64,000 nucleotides of DNA from Defluviitaleaceae bacterium. Its GTDB lineage: Bacteria; Bacillota; Clostridia; Lachnospirales; WQUN01. The stretch's first letter is position 1. The number at the start of each line of letters is the position of its first letter. The stretch spans positions 1-64,000 of the forward strand of contig WQVY01000001.1 in the NCBI GenBank assembly GCA_009785605.1, in the 5' to 3' direction. Made by a program: the position numbers and the translations under genes. Below the pieces are notes generated by a model. That model did no database searches, was not told the origin of the DNA, and saw only the letters and a list, made by a program, of their open reading frames with translations. Below are positions 43,943 to 52,237 of this stretch, piece by piece.

Positions 43943-43951
43943 ACAGACATA

Positions 43952-44101
43952 TTACAAATCATCTGCATCTTGTATGGGTTTTATATCTTCGCCTGTATCT
44001 TCGCCGATATATACACCCTGAGGGTCGAACCTATTTGCGTCTTTCGAAAATTCCCTCACCACGTCAGACACTTTGCTGGAGTTTGTTATTTTTCTTTTCA
44101 A
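43952..44101 (-). CDS. Conserved small protein of 49 residues with QDADDL end
   Basis: A 49-codon gene with TTG start at 44101 and GAGGTG six bases upstream. The product begins MKRKITNSSKVSDVVREF, carries DPQGVYIGEDTGED in the middle and ends in KPIQDADDL. I recall short clostridial proteins with a D.xGxYTG centre and a QDADDL end, of unknown function. No membrane segment, Cys or His is present. It lies 25 bases after the GGGtGRT gene and directly before a terminator, so it is the last gene of that unit. The start codon, ribosome site, position and end motif support a real gene. Confidence 0.72.
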   Translation of the reverse strand: MKRKITNSSKVSDVVREFSKDANRFDPQGVYIGEDTGEDIKPIQDADDL

Positions 44102-44126
44102 TTTTTCACCTCGTTTAAGAGGAAAA

Positions 44127-45122
44127 TCAACCAGCTTCTTCTATTGCTACGGCTACTGCTACGCTCATACCTACCATTGGGTTATTACCTGCACCTATAA
44201 GACCCATCATCTCAACATGTGCGGGCACACTAGAAGAACCGGCAAATTGTGCATCACTATGCATACGGCCCATAGAGTCAGTTAAACCATATGAAGCAGG
44301 GCCTGCTGCCATATTATCTGGGTGCATGGTACGGCCAGTACCACCGCCAGATGCTACAGAGAAGTAGTTTTTACCGTTTTCTACAGTCCACTTTTTGTAC
44401 GTTCCTGCTACAAGGTGCTGGAAGCGGGTAGGATTGGTTGAGTTACCGGTTATAGATACATCTACCGCTTCTTTAATCATGATTGCAACGCCTTCAAGTA
44501 CTTCGTTTGCACCATAGCAACGGATTTTGGAACGCTCACCGCTAGAGAATGCTTTTTCCTCTACAATATTAACTTCGTCGCATGAGAAGTCATATTCAGT
44601 TTTTACATAAGTGAAACCATTTATGCGGCTTATTATATAAGCAGCATCTTTACCAAGCCCGTTGAGCATAATCCTTAGCGGTACTTTGCGCACTTTGTTG
44701 GCCGAACGCACAATGCCAATTGCGCCTTCAGCCGCCGCAAAAGATTCGTGCCCGGCTAGGAAGCAAAAGCATAGTGTGTCTTCAGACAACAATTTTGATG
44801 CTAAGTTACCATGACCTTCACCCACACGGCGGGACGCAGCAACACTACCAGGTATACAGAATGCTTGTATGCCTTCGCCTATAATCCTTGCGGCATCGGC
44901 AGCTTTTTTGACACCTTTATTGATGGCCAAAGCAGCACCCAAAGTATATGCCCACACTGCATTATCAAAGGCTATACCCTGGACTCCTTTTACTATTTGC
45001 TCAACGTCTATACCCTTGTCAAGACATATTTTTTGGGCTGCATCCAATGACGCTATCCCGTTTTTGCTTAAACAGGCTTCAATCCCCTTAATTCTACGTT
45101 CATATCCTTCGAACTGTTTCAT
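44127..45122 (-). CDS. GGGtGRT protein
   Basis: A 331-residue protein of the uncharacterised GGGtGRT family. The name-giving motif GGGTGRTMHPDNMA lies near residue 265, and the C-terminal SSSVPAHVEMMGLIGAGNNP is highly typical. It also contains FLAGHESFAAAEGAIGIVRSA, abridged near 130. ATG 45122 follows GGAGCG. It is 53 bases downstream of a NifU-like scaffold gene, its usual neighbour, which suggests a role in metal-centre handling; this is inference from linkage. Confidence 0.92.
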   Translation of the reverse strand: MKQFEGYERRIKGIEACLSKNGIASLDAAQKICLDKGIDVEQIVKGVQGIAFDNAVWAYTLGAALAINKGVKKAADAARIIGEGIQAFCIPGSVAASRRVGEGHGNLASKLLSEDTLCFCFLAGHESFAAAEGAIGIVRSANKVRKVPLRIMLNGLGKDAAYIISRINGFTYVKTEYDFSCDEVNIVEEKAFSSGERSKIRCYGANEVLEGVAIMIKEAVDVSITGNSTNPTRFQHLVAGTYKKWTVENGKNYFSVASGGGTGRTMHPDNMAAGPASYGLTDSMGRMHSDAQFAGSSSVPAHVEMMGLIGAGNNPMVGMSVAVAVAIEEAG

Positions 45123-45175
45123 ATAGGTACGCTCCTATCTATAATTTGTTGGACTTCTTCTGAATTAGAAGAAGT

Positions 45176-45868
45176 TTATTCGTGACGAGGGTCGATATAT
45201 CTGGCCGCATCATCGTATCTTCCGTAGGTGCCTATGTTTTTGTCATAAGCTTCCTTTGGGTCGGTCCCTTTTTTGATGGCTTCTAGCATTGGCCCCATAC
45301 GCAGGAATTTATACCCAATAATCTCGTCATTGGCATCTACTGCCATGTCTAATATATAACCTTCGGTTGTTTCTAGGTAACGCGCACCTTTTGCTTTTGA
45401 ACCAAAAATAGTCCCTATTTGGCTACGCAACCCTTTACCTAAATCCTCCAATGACGCGCCAATTGGGAGGCCGCCTTCTGAGAAGGATGTCTGGGTACGA
45501 CCAAAAGCAAATTGTAAGAATATTTCACGCATTGCTACATTTATAGCATCGCATAGTAAATCTGTGTTGAGCGCTTCAAGGATTGTTTTGCCGGGAAGGA
45601 TTTCCCCTGCCATAGCGGCAGAATGGGTCATACCGGTACAACCTATTGTTTCTACCAGCGCTTCCTCGATAATACCACCTTTGACGTTTAAGGTTAGCTT
45701 ACATGCTCCTTGTTGTGGGGCACACCAGCCCACACTGTTAGACAAACCGGATATGTCACCAATTTGCTTGGATTCTACCCACTTGCCCTCTTGTGGTATA
45801 GGTGAAGGGCCATGATAACACCCTTGCTTAAGAACACACATTTGCTCGACTTCGTGTGAGTAAGTCAT
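45176..45868 (-). CDS. Iron-sulfur cluster scaffold-like protein (NifU/IscU-type)
   Basis: A 230-residue protein with the NifU_N-like pattern of three Cys regions: CAPQQGACKLTLNVKGG (near 50), ETIGCTGMTHSAAMAGE (near 72), plus N-terminal CVLKQGCYHGPSP. In homologues it is annotated as an iron-sulfur assembly scaffold and pairs with GGGtGRT proteins. The C-terminal half (LETTEGYILDMAVDANDEI) is specific to this group. ATG 45868 is chosen from AAAGGATG 11 bases upstream; a GTG three codons earlier is too close to it. Confidence 0.85.
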   Translation of the reverse strand: MTYSHEVEQMCVLKQGCYHGPSPIPQEGKWVESKQIGDISGLSNSVGWCAPQQGACKLTLNVKGGIIEEALVETIGCTGMTHSAAMAGEILPGKTILEALNTDLLCDAINVAMREIFLQFAFGRTQTSFSEGGLPIGASLEDLGKGLRSQIGTIFGSKAKGARYLETTEGYILDMAVDANDEIIGYKFLRMGPMLEAIKKGTDPKEAYDKNIGTYGRYDDAARYIDPRHE

Positions 45869-45982
45869 AAAAGTCACATCCTTTATATTAATTTACATTC
45901 ATATGCAGGAAATATAATTTCCATGCATCCACTTTAATCCTGTTGAGTTTATCATTTTGGGACAGGTTGCGTCAATGTGCAC

Positions 45983-46022
45983 AAAAAACGCCCGCTAAGA
46001 TGTATTACATCCTAGCGGGCGC
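45983..46022 (-). terminator. Rho-independent terminator after secG
   Basis: CGCCCGCTA pairs with TAGCGGGCG around GATGTATTACATC, itself partly paired, and a run of six T follows on the minus strand. Confidence 0.9.
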
Positions 46023-46033
46023 TTATTATTAAT

Positions 46034-46276
46034 TTATACTAAGCACAGTACAACAGCCAGTACACCCAACACAGCTCCACCAATTTTTGTCCATCTTTCG
46101 AGGGAGTCATCTAAAGTGCGGCCTTTGTATTTGCTTCCGTGAGAATCTACATTTCCCATACCGGCAATGCTGCCCACGCCACCTGCGTCACGTTTCTTTT
46201 GTGACAAGATGGCAAAAACAAGCGCTGACGACGTAAGTGCAAATACCACGGATAAAATTATGAATGGTATAGACAT
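46034..46276 (-). CDS. secG: Preprotein translocase subunit SecG
   Basis: An 80-residue protein with two hydrophobic segments (FIILSVVFALTSSALVFAIL and IGGAVLGVLAVVLCLV) joined by the SecG loop GGVGSIAGMG and LDDSLERWTK. It assists SecYE in protein export. AGGAGG precedes ATG 46276. It closes the rpsF-ssb-rpsR unit, 11 bases after rpsR. Confidence 0.88.
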   Translation of the reverse strand: MSIPFIILSVVFALTSSALVFAILSQKKRDAGGVGSIAGMGNVDSHGSKYKGRTLDDSLERWTKIGGAVLGVLAVVLCLV

Positions 46277-46286
46277 AACCTACCTC

Positions 46287-46517
46287 CTACTCCGACGTAT
46301 AGGGCATTAGTGCCATATGCCGGGCGCGCTTAACGTTTACGGTCATTGCGCGTTGATGCTTTGCGCAGTTTCCGGTAACACGTCTTGGCAGAATTTTGCC
46401 TCTTTCAGAAATAAACTTGCGCAACTTTCCGATTTCTTTATAGTCAATGGATGTTATCTTATCGACACAGAAGTTGCAGACGCGCTTTTTACGGCGTCCA
46501 CGTCTTTTTTGAATCAC
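46287..46517 (-). CDS. rpsR: 30S ribosomal protein bS18
   Basis: A 76-residue protein with the bS18 core [20 protein letters not shown] and [14 protein letters not shown]. The N-terminal CNFC with the later Cys matches zinc-binding S18 variants. The start is GTG 46517 with AAGGAG upstream. It lies between ssb and secG. Confidence 0.96.
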   Translation of the reverse strand: MIQKRRGRRKKRVCNFCVDKITSIDYKEIGKLRKFISERGKILPRRVTGNCAKHQRAMTVNVKRARHMALMPYTSE

Positions 46518-46547
46518 GCTATCACTCCTTTTATGAAGTCTAATACA

Positions 46548-47027
46548 TTAAAACGGTAAATCGTCATCGTCTATGCTTTGGGTTATAGCCGAGAACCCTT
46601 CAGGCGGGTCATATGATGGTTGGCCCGGTGGCTGATTTTCTTGTGGCGGTGCGCTGTAGGCATCTGCAAAGTTGCCACCTTGCTGGCCCTGACGAGCTTC
46701 GAAGGCGGCGCGGCTTTCCGCAAACTGGACTTCTTCGGCTACTACTTCCGTACTCCACTTGCGCTGGCCAGTAGTGTCGGTATATTCGCGCACTTGTATG
46801 CGCCCGCACAAGGAAACTTGCATTCCCTTTTTGATATACCGCTCAACAAACTCGCCTTGCTTGCCTAAGGATACGCAAAAAATAAAGTCGGCATCTGGTT
46901 CGCCTTCTTTTTTAAAGCGTCGGGTTACGGCCAAGGTATAACGTGCTACGCAAAAAGGCTCTGGGCCTTGGGAGTAGCGCACTTCGGGGTCCCTTGCTAA
47001 GCGCCCCAATAATATGACCTTATTCAT
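46548..47027 (-). CDS. ssb: Single-stranded DNA-binding protein, main SSB
   Basis: A 159-residue protein with the SSB OB fold (MNKVILLGRLARDPEVRYSQ, YIKKGMQVSLCGRIQVREY), a Gln/Pro-rich linker and the canonical acidic tip DDDDLPF that recruits repair and replication proteins. AGGAGG precedes ATG 47027. Its place between rpsF and rpsR is conserved across Bacillota. Confidence 0.97.
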   Translation of the reverse strand: MNKVILLGRLARDPEVRYSQGPEPFCVARYTLAVTRRFKKEGEPDADFIFCVSLGKQGEFVERYIKKGMQVSLCGRIQVREYTDTTGQRKWSTEVVAEEVQFAESRAAFEARQGQQGGNFADAYSAPPQENQPPGQPSYDPPEGFSAITQSIDDDDLPF

Positions 47028-47044
47028 AATACCCTCCTCGGAAA

Positions 47045-47491
47045 TTATTCTGCTGCAGGCTCGTCAGACACTTCCGCAGAAACATCTGCCACAACTTCAG
47101 CTTCTACCGGTACTTCTTCTACCGCTACTGCTTCCGCCTCTACGGGAGTCTCAACTGGAGCTTCCGCTCTTGCGGGTTTTTCCTGAGCTACGGCTGCTGT
47201 TTCTACTTCGTCTTTACGCACGATAAGGAAACGCAGTACGCTTTCCATCAGCCTTAGACGGCTTTCAACTTCGCGGGGGGTACCTGCTGGGGACGTAAAT
47301 GTTATAAATGTGTACATCCCTTCAGTCAGCTTCATTATGGGGTAGGCTAACTTCCTGCGGCCCCATTCGTCTACTTTGTCGATTGTACCGTCAAAGCGCT
47401 CTATCAGGCCTTTTACGCGGGTCATCTCTGCTTGGAAGGTTTCGTCCTCCAGGTCAGCTCTTACCACCACGCCCAATTCGTACTTGTTCAT
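47045..47491 (-). CDS. rpsF: 30S ribosomal protein bS6 with acidic tail
   Basis: A 148-residue protein. Residues 1-98 are the S6 fold (MNKYELGVVVRADL, WGRRKLAYPIMKLTEGMYTF). Residues 105-148 are an Ala/Glu/Val/Pro-rich tail (EKPARAEAPVETPVEAEA...) absent from many S6 proteins. AGGAGG precedes ATG 47491. In several bacteria the S6-S18 pair represses this operon through its leader; here the leader holds two short hairpins, but the known recognition motif was not identified. Confidence 0.95.
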   Translation of the reverse strand: MNKYELGVVVRADLEDETFQAEMTRVKGLIERFDGTIDKVDEWGRRKLAYPIMKLTEGMYTFITFTSPAGTPREVESRLRLMESVLRFLIVRKDEVETAAVAQEKPARAEAPVETPVEAEAVAVEEVPVEAEVVADVSAEVSDEPAAE

Positions 47492-47576
47492 GCTTACACC
47501 TCCTTCTGGACATATGGCACACGCTTTTGCGCGTGCAAGGATAGATTTGCTTAGCTATTAAAGCAAACTCAAAATC

Positions 47577-47605
47577 ATTCTAACACACTGTTTATAGGTT
47601 GTAAA
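47577..47605 (-). promoter_or_regulatory. Promoter of the rpsF-ssb-rpsR-secG operon
   Basis: TTTACA and TAGAAT are 17 bases apart on the minus strand. The leader of about 75 bases to rpsF contains hairpins TTTGCTT/AAGCAAA and GCACGC/GCGTGTGC. Confidence 0.6.
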
Positions 47606-47673
47606 CATTTCCACACATTCTCCATACTATAAAGAATCAAGCATGACACGCCTTTATGGGGGAGATGAAGGTA

Positions 47674-48996
47674 ATGCGCCAATACCATATCCGGGGAAAT
47701 ACCCGGGTAGCGGGGCAAATTGCAGTGGGCGGCGCCAAAAACGCCGTACTGCCTATCCTTGCTGCCGTGTGCCTAAACAAAGGTGAAAGCGAAATCCACA
47801 ATTGCCCAAGGATTGCCGATACATTTATTTCAATTAAGATTTTAAAACATATCGGCTGCCGCGTCGAGTTTACAGGAAATACTTTGTATGTAGACGCTTC
47901 CAATATAAGCGTAATTGATATCCCCGAAGACTGGGTCAGCCAAATGCGCTCATCTATCTTGTTTATGGGGGCCATGCTTGGGCGTACAGGCCAGATTAAT
48001 ATCGCTTACCCCGGCGGGTGCGACCTTGGGGAGCGGTCTATTGGTTATCATATCGAAGGTTTGCGAGCGATGGGGGTCGAGATAATTGTCGACAACGATA
48101 TCCTACGCTGCAAGGGGAAACTAAAGGGCGCAAACATACAACTGGCATCGGCCAGTGTAGGCGCGACAGAGAATCTTATGCTGGCCGGTGCGCTCGCAGA
48201 TGGCACAACAGTTATTGCCAACGCCGCAAAAGAGCCAGAAGTTGTAGACTTGGCACGTTTTTTAAATAGCATGGGTGCGTATGTACATGGTGCCGGGACA
48301 GATAAAATTATTATCGAAGGCGTGCAAAAGTTTACCAGCACAACTTACCGCGTCATGCCGGACCGCATTGTTGCGGGGACATACATGGTTGCCGCTGCCA
48401 TGACCGGTGGCGAAATAAACTTGACCAATATCAGAGCGCATGACTTGGCACCCACGTCATCTGAGCTTATAAAAATGGGTTGCAAAATCAACTACGGCAC
48501 AGGCAATATCACAATAAAAGGGCCACAGCGGTTGAACCCGCTACAGTACTTGGAAACAGCAGAGCACCCTGGCTTCCCTACAGACATGCAAGCGCAATTT
48601 GTGGCAGCTCTGGCCCTTGCCGATGGGCATAGTACGGTGCTAGAAAGGATTTACGAGTCTAGGGATGCCCACGCAAAAGGGCTCAACCTTATGGGTGCAG
48701 ATATTGGCGTACACTCCTTGCCAGCAAACGCAACATCTAAGAAACGTACGCTGTTTGAAATACAGGGGCAGCCTGTGCTTACAGGCGCAGTAGTAGAAGC
48801 AAACGACCTACGCGGTGGTGCGGCACTGGTTTTGGCAGGTATTGCCGCCCAAGGCGACACAGTTGTACAAAATGCCCACTATGTAGAGCGTGGCTACGAA
48901 TGCATAGAGAAGGATTTGTCCAGTATTGGGGTGGACATATGCTTGGAGGTTTTAGAAGATAAAAAACCTTTATCGGTATCATCAAAACCGGAATAA
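47674..48996 (+). CDS. murA: UDP-N-acetylglucosamine 1-carboxyvinyltransferase
   Basis: A 440-residue enzyme for the first committed step of peptidoglycan synthesis. Motifs: GQIAVGGAKNAVLPILAA (near 14, with the KN substrate pair), the catalytic loop PGGCDLGERSIG (Cys near 116, the fosfomycin target) and ATENLMLAGALADGTT (near 165). ATG 47674 is taken as start because GGGGGAG lies upstream at workable distance; an ATG six codons earlier is also possible. The final codons (KPLSVSSKPE) are encoded by a copy of the 23-bp dispersed repeat, so the C-terminus has been altered by it. Confidence 0.96.
   Translation: MRQYHIRGNTRVAGQIAVGGAKNAVLPILAAVCLNKGESEIHNCPRIADTFISIKILKHIGCRVEFTGNTLYVDASNISVIDIPEDWVSQMRSSILFMGAMLGRTGQINIAYPGGCDLGERSIGYHIEGLRAMGVEIIVDNDILRCKGKLKGANIQLASASVGATENLMLAGALADGTTVIANAAKEPEVVDLARFLNSMGAYVHGAGTDKIIIEGVQKFTSTTYRVMPDRIVAGTYMVAAAMTGGEINLTNIRAHDLAPTSSELIKMGCKINYGTGNITIKGPQRLNPLQYLETAEHPGFPTDMQAQFVAALALADGHSTVLERIYESRDAHAKGLNLMGADIGVHSLPANATSKKRTLFEIQGQPVLTGAVVEANDLRGGAALVLAGIAAQGDTVVQNAHYVERGYECIEKDLSSIGVDICLEVLEDKKPLSVSSKPE
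48967..48989 (-). repeat. Copy of the dispersed 23-bp repeat inside the murA 3' end
   Basis: On the minus strand it starts GGTTTTGATGATACC and ends GATAAAGG. The murA frame reads through it and stops seven bases later. Confidence 0.65.
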
Positions 48997-49063
48997 ATCC
49001 GATTTCGGCATAGCTGGACGGCTTCTTAGTTAATACGATATAAGCGCCCAAAACAGCAATTAT

Positions 49064-49107
49064 TAGACCCTAGCACAAGCGTTCCCATACTTGTGCCAGG
49101 GTCTTTT
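49064..49107 (+). terminator. Rho-independent terminator after murA
   Basis: AGACCCTAGCACAAG pairs with CTTGTGCCAGGGTCT (one mismatch), followed by TTTTGCTA. Confidence 0.82.
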
Positions 49108-49191
49108 GCTATTAACCAGACTCCTAGGATGATTGTATATCGCTGATATAAGATATATAATTACTTTGCTACATATCTTTGCTACACACCA

Positions 49192-49220
49192 TTGACAATA
49201 TTACATGATTCTTGCATAAT
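49192..49220 (+). promoter_or_regulatory. Promoter with overlapping palindrome before the YjiH-type gene
   Basis: TTGACA and CATAAT are 17 bases apart. CATGATT and AATCATG (arms 49204-49210 and 49218-49224), and TTGCAT/ATGCAA inside it, overlap the -10 box like an operator. Upstream of -35 the sequence CTTTGCTACA occurs twice with a 14-base period. Confidence 0.6.
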
Positions 49221-49263
49221 CATGCAAATAATATGAATAAATATTCAAGGAGGGAGTTTTACA

Positions 49264-50673
49264 ATGAATGAATCATCTAAACCCCGGCAAATTGATATTA
49301 TTAAGTTTGTCGTCATGTCCGTAATTGGCGTGTTTTTATTTATGGTGCCGCTGCCTGTATGGTCATATGCAGGTGATGGCGAGTACACCCGTACATTCAA
49401 CATCCCGCTTGGTATTGCCCTGCGCTGGTTGGGTACTACCATCAACAGCATACAGGTTAACGGGTTTGGCCTGTTATTCCTATTTGCTGTAATTATTATT
49501 ACGCTTTCATTCTTGGCGACGGTACTTGCATATCTGCTTAAACCGGCCTTTATTATGGAAAGCGAAAAGCTCAAAAGGGTCTTCTTAAGTGCCCCTATCT
49601 ATTTAGTAAGTAAAGCCGTGGCCGTAGTTGTTGCTTGGATGGTGTTTTTAAACATTGGGCCAGAGTGGCTTATTGGCGAATGGTACGGCGGTGGCCTTAT
49701 GATGGGCCTCATTGCCGGCAGTGGTGGGCTTATTGCTATATTTATAGTTGTAGGTATTGCCATCCCCATACTCACAGACTTTGGCCTGATGGAGTTTTTG
49801 GGGACTCTTATCCGCAAAGTTGTACGTTTTTTGTTTACATTGCCAGGACGCTCGTCAATTGACTTGTTTGGCTCTTGGTTTAGTTCTTCTGCTGCTGGCG
49901 TAATAATTACAAGAGACCAGCACGAAAAAGGCTATTACACCCACCGTGAAGCATCTGCGATTTGTGTTAACTTTGAATTGGTATCTTTGCCGTTTACGTT
50001 TGTTGTCGCCAGCACAATAGGCATGACAGGGCACTTTGGGTTATTCTACTTAGTCATATGCGTAACTGCAATTTTGCTTGCAATGGTAATGCCCCGCATA
50101 TGGCCCCTTAACCGGATAAAAGACGAATATCTCCCTGAAGTAGGCAAACAAATAGAAGAAGAAGTACCAGAGAACGCATCCATGTTCAACTGGGCTGTTG
50201 ACCTTGCGGGTAAAAGAGCTGGCCGCACCGGTGCTAAGGATGTTGTAAAATCCGGCCTTTCTAATTGGCTAAATATTTTTATGGACCTTATCCCGATAAT
50301 CTTGGCCTGGGGAGCCATTGCTGTAATACTTGAAGCACAAACCCCTGTCTTTGACTGGCTGTCATGGCCCTTTGCGCGCTATCTAGAGCTGCTGCGTGTG
50401 CCATACGGTGCAGAATATGCACCAGCCACAATTGTAGGGTTTATAGACATGTTTATCCCAGCGCTTTTGCTTGGCTCTGCACCACTAGAAACCCGCTTCA
50501 TACTCGGCGCACTGTCTATTGTACAAATAATTTATCTAGCAGAAACGGGTATACTAATACTAAAGTCCAAAATGCCGCTTAACATTGGGCATCTGGCGAT
50601 ATTGTTTGTGATGCGTACGGTATTTGCGCTACCTATTATTGTATTACTAACTCGTATATTGCTAAGGGCATAA
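49264..50673 (+). CDS. YjiH family membrane protein, nucleoside-recognition (gate) domain
   Basis: A 469-residue membrane protein with about 11 helices. Two gate-like segments are present: FTLPGRSSIDLFGSWFSSSAAGV (near 195, abridged) and PALLLGSAPLETRFILGAL (near 400). This is the YjiH/spore-maturation-like gate family, suggested to transport nucleosides or small organic anions; a substrate is not established. AAGGAGGGAG precedes ATG 49264. It is monocistronic, with its own promoter and terminator. Confidence 0.85.
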   Translation: MNESSKPRQIDIIKFVVMSVIGVFLFMVPLPVWSYAGDGEYTRTFNIPLGIALRWLGTTINSIQVNGFGLLFLFAVIIITLSFLATVLAYLLKPAFIMESEKLKRVFLSAPIYLVSKAVAVVVAWMVFLNIGPEWLIGEWYGGGLMMGLIAGSGGLIAIFIVVGIAIPILTDFGLMEFLGTLIRKVVRFLFTLPGRSSIDLFGSWFSSSAAGVIITRDQHEKGYYTHREASAICVNFELVSLPFTFVVASTIGMTGHFGLFYLVICVTAILLAMVMPRIWPLNRIKDEYLPEVGKQIEEEVPENASMFNWAVDLAGKRAGRTGAKDVVKSGLSNWLNIFMDLIPIILAWGAIAVILEAQTPVFDWLSWPFARYLELLRVPYGAEYAPATIVGFIDMFIPALLLGSAPLETRFILGALSIVQIIYLAETGILILKSKMPLNIGHLAILFVMRTVFALPIIVLLTRILLRA

Positions 50674-50716
50674 ATCCTACACCTGCAAATATACAAATAG
50701 TTGCCTTGATAAAAGA

Positions 50717-50738
50717 CCGCGCATATGCGCGGTTTTTT
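50717..50738 (+). terminator. Rho-independent terminator after the YjiH-type gene
   Basis: CCGCGC, loop ATAT, GCGCGG, then TTTTTT. Confidence 0.88.
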
Positions 50739-50812
50739 GCATATATTCCCAGCATCATTTCACCAACGTTTGACCTTTCATATTTGTATTTATAGTGAAG
50801 GGAGTTGAGGTC

Positions 50813-51292
50813 ATGGCGAATTCTTTGTCGCGTACGGGCAAAGATATTGCGGAGGTTTATAACCGCCACAAGGATATGGTCTACCGTATTTGCTTTGCTT
50901 ACATGAAAAACACTGCAGATACAGAAGACATCATCCAAGAGGCATTTGTCCGCTTAATAAAGGCCGGAACTGATTTTACAAGTCATGAACACGAAAAAGC
51001 ATGGCTTATCCGAACGGCGACTAACTTGTGCAAAAACAACTTTAAGCACTGGTGGCGTAAACGCGAAAATATAGAAGACCACGCTAATTTACAAGCCCAA
51101 AACGAATTTGAGATAGACGAGACATTTAAACTAATAATGTCTTTACCAGGCAAGTACAAGACGGTCGTATATCTTTATTATTACGAGGGTTATGACAGCG
51201 TTGAAATTTCAAGGATTCTTAGTAAGCCGCAGTCTACGGTCCGCTATCTACTTTCTAATGCGCGTAAGGCCCTTCGCGAAATAATTATGTAA
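50813..51292 (+). CDS. ECF-type RNA polymerase sigma factor
   Basis: A 159-residue sigma factor with region 2 (DMVYRICFAYMKNTADTEDI then QEAFVRLIKAG, near 25-60) and region 4 (LPGKYKTVVYLYYYEGYDSV then EISRILSKPQSTVRYLLSNA, near 110-150). ATG 50813 follows GGGAGTTGAGG; GTG 50795 is the alternative. The gene for its likely membrane anti-sigma partner starts 28 bases later. The regulon cannot be deduced here. Confidence 0.9.
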   Translation: MANSLSRTGKDIAEVYNRHKDMVYRICFAYMKNTADTEDIIQEAFVRLIKAGTDFTSHEHEKAWLIRTATNLCKNNFKHWWRKRENIEDHANLQAQNEFEIDETFKLIMSLPGKYKTVVYLYYYEGYDSVEISRILSKPQSTVRYLLSNARKALREIIM

Positions 51293-51320
51293 ACTGTCTA
51301 TCAATTGTGAGGTGATTTTG

Positions 51321-52148
51321 GTGAAAAATAAAATATTTGACTCGTGGAATAAAATAAAGCCTAGTGATGCTACACACGAACGTATAATTAACAATATCAG
51401 CTACCAGTTATACTATGGTAAAAAAAATGTCAAGAAAACGCCTACCTGGAGGGTTTTTGTACCTGTTGCGGCATGTTTGTTTATGGTGCTGTCGCTGGCT
51501 TTGACTATCCCGTACTTTTTGCATAATAGTGGTGGTGATACCGGGCATATTGTCATCCCACATGTACCTGATGATGATGTACTTATAACACCGCTACCCG
51601 GCGCACCGCCACTGGATATAAGCCAACCCATTACCCCCTTAAACCCAGCAGATATCTTAACATTTGAGCAAGCAATCACGGACCCTTACTTTGGTATGTT
51701 TATCCCTGATTATATACCGCAGGGTTTTGACTTCGAATATGCTTGGCGGTTTGGCGAGCATGACGGCAACAGCCTTACTGCATTTTGGCAAGCCGAGATG
51801 CTGCATAACATCAGTTGGCATATAACCATGTTAGATGACCACAACCGCAGCCTCATTGTTTCTGTTAACGACCGCGAAAAGTTTGATTTATCGCTTTACC
51901 CTATCCCATGGGCAGCATCTGTCCCAAGGGAGCTTGTACAATATGTTATGAACCCCGTATTCCTGGCAGAGGAGCTTAGCTTAGATGTTGTCCAGGCCAG
52001 GGCAATACAAGGGCGCGGCAGAAACCCAGGTGACTCTAATTGGCAAATAAATTTTAGCGTGCTTATTGACGATATAGTTATAAGACTCGACACCTACGGT
52101 GTTTCACCAGAACAGGTTTGGGAGATGTTTTTACCACTTATAGGATAA
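51321..52148 (+). CDS. Membrane protein, probable anti-sigma partner with DUF4367-like ectodomain
   Basis: A 275-residue protein. A short cytosolic N-terminus (residues 1-45, helical, HERIINNISYQL) is followed by one transmembrane helix (WRVFVPVAACLFMVLSLALT, near 47-66) and an extracellular domain (IPDYIPQGFDFEYAWRFGE and later ISWHITML) like DUF4367. This layout fits an anti-sigma factor for the preceding ECF gene. GTG 51321 is chosen because GAGGTGAT lies just upstream. No zinc-binding HxxxCxxC motif is visible, so it is not a classic ZAS protein. Confidence 0.75.
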   Translation: MKNKIFDSWNKIKPSDATHERIINNISYQLYYGKKNVKKTPTWRVFVPVAACLFMVLSLALTIPYFLHNSGGDTGHIVIPHVPDDDVLITPLPGAPPLDISQPITPLNPADILTFEQAITDPYFGMFIPDYIPQGFDFEYAWRFGEHDGNSLTAFWQAEMLHNISWHITMLDDHNRSLIVSVNDREKFDLSLYPIPWAASVPRELVQYVMNPVFLAEELSLDVVQARAIQGRGRNPGDSNWQINFSVLIDDIVIRLDTYGVSPEQVWEMFLPLIG

Positions 52149-52167
52149 ACTTCATTAAACACCATCA

Positions 52168-52221
52168 TTGACTTTTCATCTAAGATGTGATATATTTGCC
52201 ACGTTACAAATATATCACATC
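52168..52221 (+). promoter_or_regulatory. Promoter and palindromic operator of the DUF3796/XRE pair
   Basis: TTGACT (52168-52173) and TATATT (52191-52196) are 17 bases apart. A perfect 15-bp inverted repeat, GATGTGATATATTTG and its complement (52184-52198 and 52207-52221, spacer 8), covers the -10 box and start region. A dimeric XRE repressor encoded downstream is the obvious candidate to bind it. Confidence 0.72.
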
Positions 52222-52237
52222 TCAAGGAGGAGTCATT

